Shown piece after piece: positions 13,402 to 19,529 of a stretch of DNA of 19,529 nucleotides. The stretch is taken from NCBI GenBank assembly GCA_004555915.1, contig SFJM01000033.1:1-19529 (forward strand), written 5' to 3'. Within the stretch, counting starts at the first letter, position 1. Each line of letters opens with the position of its first letter. The stretch is from Clostridiales bacterium. Lineage in GTDB: Bacteria > Bacillota > Clostridia > Oscillospirales > Butyricicoccaceae. The notes under the pieces are model-generated. The model searched no databases and had not been told where the DNA came from. It was given only the letters and a program-made list of their open reading frames with translations. Made by a program: the position numbers and the translations under genes.

Positions 13402-14964
13402 ATGTCTATTGCCAATACTGCACAGACGGTTTTGCTTTCCCACTGCATTTTCGATGGTACCGGCCGTGCCCCTTTCGATGGTTATGTTGCGGTTGCTGAT
13501 GGCCGTATTCTGGCGGTTGGTGCAGGCCCCTGCCCGGAGAGTCTGGTCACTTCTGAAACAGAACTGATCGACTTGGGCAACAAAACCGTAAGCGCCGGAT
13601 ACACGGATGTCCATTGCTTTTTTACCGGTTACACTATGGGTTTTGTCGGTGTTGACCTGAGCAAAGTGGCCAGCTGTGAGGAGATTCTGGCAGCCGTAAA
13701 AGCCTATGCAGAAACTTTGTCTGCCGGTAAGCCGGTGCTGGGTCACGGCTGGAACAGCAAGGTTCTTCATCCTGCCGGCCCTCATGCGCTGGATGAAGCA
13801 TTCGGTTCCCGGCCGGTCATTCTATTTGCTGCCGGCGGCGAAACTTGCTGGATGAATACCGCAGCGCAAAAAGCCTATCATTTTACACCGGAAACCTGCT
13901 GGCCGGAGTCCTATGCTGAGTTGCTGCCGGTAGTGCTGGGTGACAGGGCTTATATTGAGCCTGAATTCCGCCGCTATATGCAGTTGATGAACAGCCGCGG
14001 TGTTACTTCGGTAAAAGAGATGGGCTTTGATGACTATGACGGCTTTACCGACGTACTGGCTGACTTAGAAAAGGATAATGCGCTGACTCTGCGCGTCAGT
14101 TTTATGACACAACCGGTACGCCGTAACGCTGACCTACCCTATGCCCGTGCCATGCGGGATAAATTTAAGGGCGAGTTTGTACATTTTTCTGGTTTCAACC
14201 GCATGACGGACGGTTCGATTAGCCAGCTTTGCGGTGACTTAAAAAAGCCGTACAACTGCGCCCCCGATACGACTTGCGCCCAGGAGATTGACTGGAAGCT
14301 AATTGGTGATGAGACCCGTGCCGTAGATGCAGAAGGATTCCGATTTTCTCTGCATGCCCAGGGCGATGCCGCCATCAGCAAGGTGCTGGATATTTATGAG
14401 ACCTGCCACAGAGATGAGCATGGCCGCGTGATCAATCGCCATAGCATTACGGACCTGGAATTCAGTGATCCAGCTGATTTGGAACGGATGGGAAAGCTGG
14501 GTGTGATTGCTGAAATCTATCCGCAGATCCAATCGATTGCCGATCGTGCCGGGAAATTGGCCATGATTGAAGAAAAGATCGGCATGGAGCGCGGGAAATA
14601 CTACTGGAACCGCCGCAAGATGGCGGATAGCGGGGTGCTGCTCAGCTGCGGTACGGATCTTCCGCTACTGATCGATGACATTCCTCAGTCGGTATACCAT
14701 GCGGTAGGCGGCTATTTTCCCGAAGGCGGCGAGCCATTCAATAAGCAGAATATGCTAACTGTGCCTGAGCTGATGACAGCCTGGACGCGCGGCGGTGCCT
14801 ATAATCTGGGGCAGGAAAAAGAGCTGGGCACACTGGAAGCTGGAAAAAAGGCTGATATCGCTGTTTTGAGTGGCAACATCTTTACCATCCCTGTGGAAGA
14901 TGCTCGCAGCCTTGCTGTTGTGTTGACCATGGTAGGTGGTAAGATCGTGTATCAGGCAGATTGA
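13402..14964 (+). CDS. Amidohydrolase-3 (YtcJ-like) family hydrolase with altered metal motif
   Basis: 520 residues from ATG 13402, with AAGGAG nine bases upstream. Family features: LIDLGNKTVSAGYTDVHCFF at the barrel start, H318 in LHAQGDAA, H347 in NRHSITDLEF, D419 in CGTDLP, and the C-terminal return to a small beta domain ending GTLEAGKKADIAVLSGNI. The first metal motif should read HxH but is H71-C-F73, so one expected ligand is missing. YtcJ-like enzymes cleave amide or N-acyl bonds, though most are uncharacterised. Divergent from the frl operon and followed by an 18-bp terminator, it may hydrolyse an acylated Amadori substrate. No signal peptide is seen. Confidence 0.82.
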   Translation: MSIANTAQTVLLSHCIFDGTGRAPFDGYVAVADGRILAVGAGPCPESLVTSETELIDLGNKTVSAGYTDVHCFFTGYTMGFVGVDLSKVASCEEILAAVKAYAETLSAGKPVLGHGWNSKVLHPAGPHALDEAFGSRPVILFAAGGETCWMNTAAQKAYHFTPETCWPESYAELLPVVLGDRAYIEPEFRRYMQLMNSRGVTSVKEMGFDDYDGFTDVLADLEKDNALTLRVSFMTQPVRRNADLPYARAMRDKFKGEFVHFSGFNRMTDGSISQLCGDLKKPYNCAPDTTCAQEIDWKLIGDETRAVDAEGFRFSLHAQGDAAISKVLDIYETCHRDEHGRVINRHSITDLEFSDPADLERMGKLGVIAEIYPQIQSIADRAGKLAMIEEKIGMERGKYYWNRRKMADSGVLLSCGTDLPLLIDDIPQSVYHAVGGYFPEGGEPFNKQNMLTVPELMTAWTRGGAYNLGQEKELGTLEAGKKADIAVLSGNIFTIPVEDARSLAVVLTMVGGKIVYQAD

Positions 14965-14995
14965 TTTTTCTCTTGCCCCTTCGTTTGGACAAAGC

Positions 14996-15048
14996 ACAAG
15001 GCGGCACTGTATCCCTGCCTTGCAAAGATACAGTGCCGCCTTGTTTTT
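14996..15048 (+). terminator. Intrinsic terminator after the amidohydrolase gene
   Basis: Perfect 18-bp stem, 14996-15013 with 15027-15044, with a 13-base loop, followed directly by TTTT. It lies between the amidohydrolase and the NhaC gene, so the latter needs read-through or its own promoter; none is obvious in the 51 bases between. Confidence 0.88.
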
Positions 15049-15099
15049 CGGCAACTAAACCGGTGTTTTCTGCCCGGTCTGAAAGGAACCAAAATTATC

Positions 15100-16644
15100 A
15101 TGGAAGCTATTCATGCGGGTATTTTTTCCATAGTTCCCCCTGTGCTGGCCATTATACTGGCGCTGCTCACCAAAGATGTTGTTTTTTCGCTGTTGATGGG
15201 TATTTTATCCGGCACAATAATTTACACGATTTTGGCCGGGCTGAATCCCCTGGTGGCACCTGTAGAGGTACTCTTCAACACCTCTTTTGCCAACCTGGAC
15301 TTGTACATTATCTTCTTTGTTTTCCTATTGGGCGCACTTGTACAGGTCATTTCACTGTCCGGCGGCTCGGCAGCCTATGGGCGCTGGGGAAGCCGTTATC
15401 TGCGCAGCCGCCGCAGTACTCTACTGGCAACAGCAGGACTTGGCTGCCTGATTTTTGTGGATGACTACTTCAACTGCCTAACAGTCGGCACCGTGATGAA
15501 GCCGTTGACCGACCGGCAGAAGATTTCCCGCGCCAAACTGGCGTATCTCATCGACAGTACAGCAGCGCCTGTTTGTATTATTGCGCCGATTTCCAGCTGG
15601 GCTGGCGCTGTAGGCAGCAGCCTGCGTGCCACAGGTTCTTTTGCCAGTGATTTTTCCGCTTTTTGTGCTACGATTCCTTATAATCTGTACGCATTATTGA
15701 CTCTGCTGATGATCGTATTTCTGATTTTCACTGGTTGGGATTTCGGGCCCATGCGCAAACAGGAAGAGATGTCTGCAGCTAGTACGGCGCCGGACGATAC
15801 TGCCCGGCAGGCGGAAAGTCCTTGTAAAAGCGGAACCGTGACAGATATGGTCTTGCCGATTGTCCTGCTCATTGTGCTGGCAATGCTTGGCATGCTATAC
15901 AATGGTGGTTTCTGGGCAGCGGGTGAACCCGGATATCATTCCCTAACCGGTGCCTTGAACAACTGTACCGCAGCCCAGGCTTTGTGTTGGGGTGGTTTTG
16001 GTGCTGTGTTGTTTGCTTTTTTGTTGTATGTGCCCCGTGGCCTGATTACTTTTAAAGAGTTTATGGCTTGTGTAACCGAGGGATTCAAAAATATGATTCC
16101 AGCCAATTCAATCCTGGTATTGGCTTGGACAATCAGTGGCTTGTGCCGCGACCAATTACTGACCGCTGAATTTGTACGCGATGCCATGACCCGCAGTCAA
16201 ATCCCCGGTGCATTGCTGCCAGCAATCATTTTTGTGGTGGCCGCTTTCCTCAGCTTCTCGATTGGTTCCTCTTGGGGCACCTTTGGCATCTTGATTCCCA
16301 TTATCGTACCTGTAGCTACAGCACTCAGTCCGAATTTGCTTATTGTTTCGCTTTCCGCCACATTAGGCGGCAGTATCTTTGGGGATCACTGCTCCCCTAT
16401 CTCCGATACCACAATTTTGTCCAGTACCGGAGCAGGATGTGACCACCTAACCCATGTTGCAACACAGATGCCATATGCACTTCTTGTTGCCGGGTGTTGT
16501 CTGTTTGGCTATCTTGTGGCCGGTTTCAGTGATGGCAATTTACTTCTTATGTTTGGTGCTACGCTGGCCGCTTTAATTAGTCTGATAACCATTATGCACT
16601 TTTCATGCCAAAAGCATGCGGTTTCATTGCCGAAGGAGATATAG
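15100..16644 (+). CDS. NhaC-family Na+/H+ antiporter-type membrane transporter
   Basis: 514 residues from ATG 15100; AAAGGA sits about 13 bases upstream, a long spacing. About 11-12 membrane segments are visible. NhaC hallmarks are LGCLIFVDDYFNCL, IDSTAAPVCIIAPISSW, FSIGSSWGTFGILIPI, and GDHCSPISDTTI at 428-439. A charged cytosolic loop (RKQEEMSAASTAPDDTARQ) splits the halves. The family exchanges Na+ with H+, and some members move organic acids or amino acids, such as malate-lactate exchange. Next to Amadori genes it might balance ions for uptake or export an end product such as lysine; both are inference. A 12-bp-stem terminator follows 11 bases downstream. Confidence 0.88.
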   Translation: MEAIHAGIFSIVPPVLAIILALLTKDVVFSLLMGILSGTIIYTILAGLNPLVAPVEVLFNTSFANLDLYIIFFVFLLGALVQVISLSGGSAAYGRWGSRYLRSRRSTLLATAGLGCLIFVDDYFNCLTVGTVMKPLTDRQKISRAKLAYLIDSTAAPVCIIAPISSWAGAVGSSLRATGSFASDFSAFCATIPYNLYALLTLLMIVFLIFTGWDFGPMRKQEEMSAASTAPDDTARQAESPCKSGTVTDMVLPIVLLIVLAMLGMLYNGGFWAAGEPGYHSLTGALNNCTAAQALCWGGFGAVLFAFLLYVPRGLITFKEFMACVTEGFKNMIPANSILVLAWTISGLCRDQLLTAEFVRDAMTRSQIPGALLPAIIFVVAAFLSFSIGSSWGTFGILIPIIVPVATALSPNLLIVSLSATLGGSIFGDHCSPISDTTILSSTGAGCDHLTHVATQMPYALLVAGCCLFGYLVAGFSDGNLLLMFGATLAALISLITIMHFSCQKHAVSLPKEI

Positions 16645-16655
16645 TTATCATATAT

Positions 16656-16698
16656 AATAGCGTCCTCGGTTCAGTCTGAACAGAGGACGCTATTTCTT
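16656..16698 (+). terminator. Intrinsic terminator after the NhaC gene
   Basis: Perfect 12-bp stem, AATAGCGTCCTC (16656-16667) with GAGGACGCTATT (16683-16694), an inner GTTCA/TGAAC helix, and tail TCTT. It marks the right end of the intact metabolic island. Confidence 0.85.
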
Positions 16699-16819
16699 AA
16701 CGAAGACATCTATATGCAGACAGCTCGAAAATGTTTCGCCGAATCGTCATATTACAATTACTGTCTATATATTTGCATAGCATTCATCAACCTATATACT
16801 GTAATGCCGATGCAATTAG

Positions 16820-17070
16820 GGCTGTGGTGCGGCACCTGCCCGAACGGAAACAATCATAGCCTTTGCCAAGGAGAACAGCTTTGAACAGTTGAATCTTGAG
16901 GCTCGCAGCAGCAATGTCCATGCCATCACTTGTATGAGAAGTACGGCATTCAAAATCTGTGTACGTTTCCTCGTCTTTTCAAAATCAATTGAGAATATAT
17001 CGATTTTGACTTGGCAAACCTCGAAATGAACTCCGCAGACAATCAAGCAGTTGGAAATAATAAAGATTAG
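16820..17070 (+). pseudogene. GNAT acetyltransferase fragment, frameshifted
   Basis: The plus strand reads GCGAAPARTETIIAFAKENS, then FEQLNLEARSSNVHAI in one frame. After a shift near 16930 it continues LYEKYGIQNLCTFPRLFKIN, a TGA, then EYIDFDLANLEMN, and stops at 17068-17070. Together this is the C-terminal half of a GNAT N-acetyltransferase: the acetyl-CoA loop, the NVHAI strand and the ALYEKYGF helix are recognisable. The N-terminal half is missing. With a frameshift and an in-frame stop it cannot make a working enzyme. The open frame on the other strand here is a shadow of it. Confidence 0.7.
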
Positions 17071-17472
17071 TTTACAACATTCAAATTTATTTCAACCTGC
17101 CGCACGACGGCAAAAGAAAAAAGCTGTTGTACAGCAGACAATTTGACATGTCCATTGGAAGCGGCGGCTTTTCGGAGCCGTCGTTTCCTTGTTCTTATAC
17201 GAACCCATAACGACTTGCAGGGGCACGGTAGCCGTTGAAGGGGTAATCGCCCGTGTCTTGTTTGCGTTTTCACTGCGCACATAATCAACATCTGCCAAAA
17301 AAGTCTTACATCTTTCACAGATAAACATAGCTTCAAATCGGCATTATCGCTCCATGTGATTCAGCATAATAATAACCACTATTGGTGCGCCATTTTCCAT
17401 CGCGGAAATCTGGCGCTTTTTGCTGCCGTTTTTTTGTAGATAGTCCAGTTATCTGCCGATGCCGCTCCCCTC
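17071..17472. other. Degenerate stretch without a convincing gene
   Basis: Two overlapping minus-strand frames occupy 17067-17336. One begins MFICERCKTFLADVDYVRSE, resembling the start of small CxxC zinc-ribbon proteins found in ICEs, but later codons lack the second cysteine pair, no ribosome site precedes the ATG, and the most protein-like continuation (DYPFNGYRAPASRYGFV) is in a third frame. I take it as a decayed small ORF. From 17337 to 17472 I see nothing clear. Confidence 0.35.
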
Positions 17473-17515
17473 CTCCATTCGATTTGCCCGTCAATCACCC
17501 GTGAATCGAATGGAG
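17473..17515 (+). promoter_or_regulatory. Hairpin that covers the ribosome site of the sigma-like gene
   Basis: CTCCATTCGATT (17473-17484) is perfectly complementary to AATCGAATGGAG (17504-17515). The 3' arm contains the GGAG ribosome site at 17512-17515, seven bases before the ATG at 17523. Folding would hide it, so translation may depend on opening of this 12-bp stem. Confidence 0.5.
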
Positions 17516-17522
17516 ATACATA

Positions 17523-17936
17523 ATGAAGAAAATCAACCTGCGGGAGATTTATCCCGATGTTTATACAACTGATTTTTTTGTAGAAGTGACAGAGGATGTC
17601 ATTGAAACGATTCAAGAATTCGAACGTGCAGAAGCCGCATATAGGAGAAAGATATATCGCTATAAGGCACAATATTCTTTGGATTGTGAGAATGGCATTG
17701 AAAATGCTGTGCTGCCGAAACCGCAAACACTAGAGATGCTTCTGGAAGAAAAGCAGTTTCAAAAGCAGGTCTATGCTGCTGTGATGAAGCTGCCGGAGAA
17801 ACAGGCAAAAAGGATTTATGCCCGCTACTACATGGGCATGACGGTAAATGAAATTGCCGCAGTGGAGGGCGTAGACCCAAGCCGCATCCGTGATAGCATC
17901 AGACGGGGGTTAAAGAGACTCGGAAAAAAACTCTAA
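17523..17936 (+). CDS. Sigma-70 region 4-like regulatory protein of an ICE
   Basis: 137 residues from ATG 17523, with GGAG seven bases upstream inside a hairpin. The C-terminal 55 residues form a sigma region-4 helix-turn-helix: VMKLPEKQAKRIYARYYMGM, then TVNEIAAVEGVDPSRIRDSI and RRGLKRLGKK. The N-terminal half is acidic and helical (DFFVEVTEDVIETIQEFERA) and carries no region 2, so it cannot act as a full sigma factor alone. Proteins like this are common in Tn1549-like ICEs, upstream of helicase or transfer genes, and are annotated as sigma factors; they probably activate element promoters. The first gene of the right-hand module; about 430 bases separate it from the helicase. Confidence 0.8.
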   Translation: MKKINLREIYPDVYTTDFFVEVTEDVIETIQEFERAEAAYRRKIYRYKAQYSLDCENGIENAVLPKPQTLEMLLEEKQFQKQVYAAVMKLPEKQAKRIYARYYMGMTVNEIAAVEGVDPSRIRDSIRRGLKRLGKKL

Positions 17937-17998
17937 TAAAAGTTCAGTTAAGAGCGCCTGTTTTTACAGATTTTTGTCACTGTTAATAGAGGAAATAA

Positions 17999-18163
17999 AT
18001 GGAATCCTCCTACCTGCACCTTGATAACCGAATACTCAGCATAACAGGTACGTTCCTTTCCCGGCAGCGGGCTGGTCTGGTGACCACAATTGCGGCGGGA
18101 AAGACTACAATGATACGCCAGCGGCCTCCCGCGTCAGAGGGGGTGACCGAGCCGGAGTTGTAA
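17999..18163 (+). CDS. Small 54-residue ORF ahead of the structured helicase leader
   Basis: ATG 17999, with AGAGGA about six bases upstream, opens 54 codons to TAA at 18161. The product starts MESSYLHLDNRILSITGT and contains RQRAGLVTTIAAGKTTMIRQ; it is basic in the middle and acidic at its end (EGVTEPEL). No family is recognised and the GAGKT-like stretch is too short to be an NTP site. Its stop falls in the loop of the first leader hairpin (18151-18179), so ribosomes translating it could affect folding of the RNA that follows. It may be a leader peptide or a small ICE protein. Confidence 0.45.
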   Translation: MESSYLHLDNRILSITGTFLSRQRAGLVTTIAAGKTTMIRQRPPASEGVTEPEL

Positions 18164-18345
18164 GCAGTAAGACTTCGGCAGAGTCAGTGAACGGCCATTG
18201 CCAGTGGCCTGCCTGTTATGTTCCCTGTGTCAGGGGTGCGAGCGGCAAATGTGGCACAGTTTCTTAACTATCTACTTTGCCGTTTAGGGCAAATCGTGGG
18301 CAGCAGGACCCCAAGCGCCTGCTGTCCATCATTTTGCTTTAAACG
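18151..18345 (+). promoter_or_regulatory. Highly structured RNA leader of the helicase gene
   Basis: At least five hairpins stand in a row: 18151-18158 with 18172-18179 (8 bp, one G-U); 18193-18197 with 18205-18209; 18223-18227 with 18231-18235; 18243-18249 with 18276-18282; and the terminator-like stem at 18298-18327. The segment TTTGCC at 18276-18281 can pair instead with GGCAAA at 18288-18293, so two folds exclude each other. The loop ACCCC (18308-18312) is complementary to GGGGT both at 18233-18237 and in the helicase ribosome site (18358-18362). I do not match it to a named riboswitch or RNA family. Confidence 0.55.
18298..18340 (+). terminator. Terminator-like stem in the helicase leader
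   Basis: GGGCAGCAGG (18298-18307) pairs with CCTGCTGTCC (18318-18327), ten pairs with one G-U, followed by ATCATTTTGCTTT. It lies 31 bases before the helicase ATG. Because a gene follows directly, it fits an attenuator better than an operon end; the T-tract is interrupted. Confidence 0.55.
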
Positions 18346-18370
18346 GGATGGAAAACAGGGGTGTAAACCA

Positions 18371-19529
18371 ATGCAAACCTATCCAACGGGCTATGCGGAA
18401 TCCCACCGTGTAGCCGAGAAAATTTTCAGGGAAATTTTACCCCGGCACGGTATGGCGGTGCGCGAAGAACAAATCGCGCTTTGCCATGAAGTTTTAGATA
18501 CCCTATATAATAAGGAAATTTCCTTGTGTGAAGCAGGCGTAGGCACCGGCAAAACACTGGCCTACCTTGTAGCCTGTATTCTGTGGCAGATGAATCGTCC
18601 CGAACGGATGAAGCTGCCTATCGTTATCTCCACCTCCAGCGTTGCTTTGCAGGATGCAATTCTCACCGAATATCTACCAGATCTATCTGCTATTTTGCTG
18701 GGAGAGGGCATCATCCGTGAACCCATCACCGCCGTTGTCCGCAAGGGCAAAGAGCGCTTTGTCTGCGATGCACGTCTTGCCGAACGAACCGCGCTGGTGC
18801 ATCCGAAACGAACGCGAGAGAAAAACAGCCTGCGCATTGCAGAAAACATTCTGGATATGGATCATATCCCGGAACTTTCTCATTATGACCGCTGCCGAAT
18901 CTGTGTGCCGCAGTCCTGCCCGCGAGATTGCTTTATGCGCTTAGATTGCCGCTATCAGCAATATCTGCGGGATTCCATGAAGCCCGACATCCAAATTTGC
19001 AACCACAATTACCTGTTGGCCGATGCTTCCCATCGCCTGGAAGATCGGCCGCTTTTGCTTCGCAGCTATCAGGCGTTGGTGGTGGACGAAGCCCATAAAT
19101 TGCCCGATGCCGCCCGCCAGATGTACACGGAAACGCTGTCTGAAGCGGATATGAATGACCTGTGCTTGCAATTGCAGCAGGCACATTATCTTCATTTGGC
19201 GCAGCGCTTGCGGTCAGCTTTTCTTGCGTTCTCTATTTCCTGTGGGCAAAATCTCAGCACGCAGAGAAGAAAAGACAGCGTACCGTTTACGCTCACGCTG
19301 TTCCGCCGCGAAGCGCTGGTCAATTGCATCGCTATTTTGCAGTACGCAGGCGGGCTGGTTGATATGCCACGCTATCTGCGGCACAGGCTGGGAGAAGCAG
19401 AAAGTCTCTTCCGCCTTTTTTTGTTGGAGGTGCCAACACGCATCCTCTACATCGATTACGATGCCGATGGCAAGCCTACATTCTGTGCAGCCAGCAGCCG
19501 CGTACCGCAGCTGCTCCGCAGTGCGCTGT
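18371..19529 (+). CDS. DinG/XPD-type Fe-S superfamily 2 helicase of an ICE (3' truncated by window)
   Basis: 386 codons are visible from ATG 18371 (AGGGGTG about eight bases upstream) and the frame is open to the window end. Walker A is EAGVGTGKT at 54-62, with K61; motif II is DEAH at 239-242. Between them lie the cysteines of an XPD/DinG iron-sulphur domain: C132 (KGKERFVCDARL), then C175, C178, C183 and C187. Such helicases unwind DNA 5'-3' and are frequent in Tn1549-like ICEs, where they may help element replication or transfer. The C-terminal helicase domain is outside the window. It is preceded by the structured leader and, further up, the sigma-like gene. Confidence 0.85.
   Translation, partial: MQTYPTGYAESHRVAEKIFREILPRHGMAVREEQIALCHEVLDTLYNKEISLCEAGVGTGKTLAYLVACILWQMNRPERMKLPIVISTSSVALQDAILTEYLPDLSAILLGEGIIREPITAVVRKGKERFVCDARLAERTALVHPKRTREKNSLRIAENILDMDHIPELSHYDRCRICVPQSCPRDCFMRLDCRYQQYLRDSMKPDIQICNHNYLLADASHRLEDRPLLLRSYQALVVDEAHKLPDAARQMYTETLSEADMNDLCLQLQQAHYLHLAQRLRSAFLAFSISCGQNLSTQRRKDSVPFTLTLFRREALVNCIAILQYAGGLVDMPRYLRHRLGEAESLFRLFLLEVPTRILYIDYDADGKPTFCAASSRVPQLLRSAL

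Noticed and set aside
13239..13499. 86-residue frame in the leader of the amidohydrolase gene
   Set aside because: No ribosome site before its ATG and it overlaps the true gene in another frame.
18160..18300. Group II intron or named riboswitch in the helicase leader
   Set aside because: A GTGCGAG-like string is present, but no domain V or intron-encoded protein, and the hairpin pattern fits no riboswitch I can name.
1..19529. CRISPR array, tRNA or rRNA genes, insertion sequences
   Set aside because: No regular repeat-spacer pattern, no cloverleaf, no rRNA segments and no transposase or integrase frames were found on either strand.

Overview
The window looks like DNA from an anaerobic gut Firmicute, most likely a Clostridia/Oscillospiraceae-type genome. 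The grounds are the Tn1549-like conjugation genes, strong AGGAGG-type ribosome sites, GntR/UTRA regulators, an NhaC antiporter, intrinsic terminators with long perfect stems, and mid-GC genes beside AT-rich patches. No integrase, relaxase, tRNA, rRNA or CRISPR array is visible, so neither the ends of any mobile element nor the species can be fixed from this sequence.

Left part (1-3961): the end of a VirB4/TraE conjugation ATPase, then an AT-rich gene inserted on the opposite strand with its own terminator, a short ORF coupled by a GTGA overlap, and a membrane-anchored M23 peptidase of the CD1108 type. This is the channel and wall-opening part of an integrative conjugative element (ICE). After it come decayed pieces: an XRE-type regulator broken by amber codons, and a C-terminal protein remnant that ends in the terminator of the next region.

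Centre (3962-16698): a Amadori-product (fructoselysine) catabolic island. Ten genes read leftwards as one apparent operon from a clear promoter near 12840 to a 21-bp-stem terminator near 3990: FrlD-like kinase 2, FrlC epimerase, amidohydrolase, YjbQ-family protein, FrlA permease, GntR regulator, FrlD kinase 1, second GntR regulator, esterase, FrlB deglycase. The inferred path is uptake by FrlA, epimerisation of psicoselysine by FrlC, 6-phosphorylation by FrlD, and cleavage by FrlB to glucose 6-phosphate and lysine. Divergently, a second amidohydrolase and an NhaC-type antiporter read rightwards, each followed by a strong terminator. The second kinase and the four hydrolase or unknown enzymes go beyond the E. 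coli frl set and suggest that modified or additional Amadori substrates are handled.

Right part (16699-19529): a frameshifted GNAT acetyltransferase fragment, a degenerate stretch, a sigma-region-4 protein whose ribosome site lies in a hairpin, a 54-residue small ORF, a roughly 200-nt RNA leader full of hairpins ending in a terminator-like stem, and the start of a DinG/XPD-type Fe-S helicase that runs off the end. Sigma-like and helicase genes of this kind are typical of Tn1549-like ICEs, so the frl island appears to be cargo between, or an insertion into, ICE modules.
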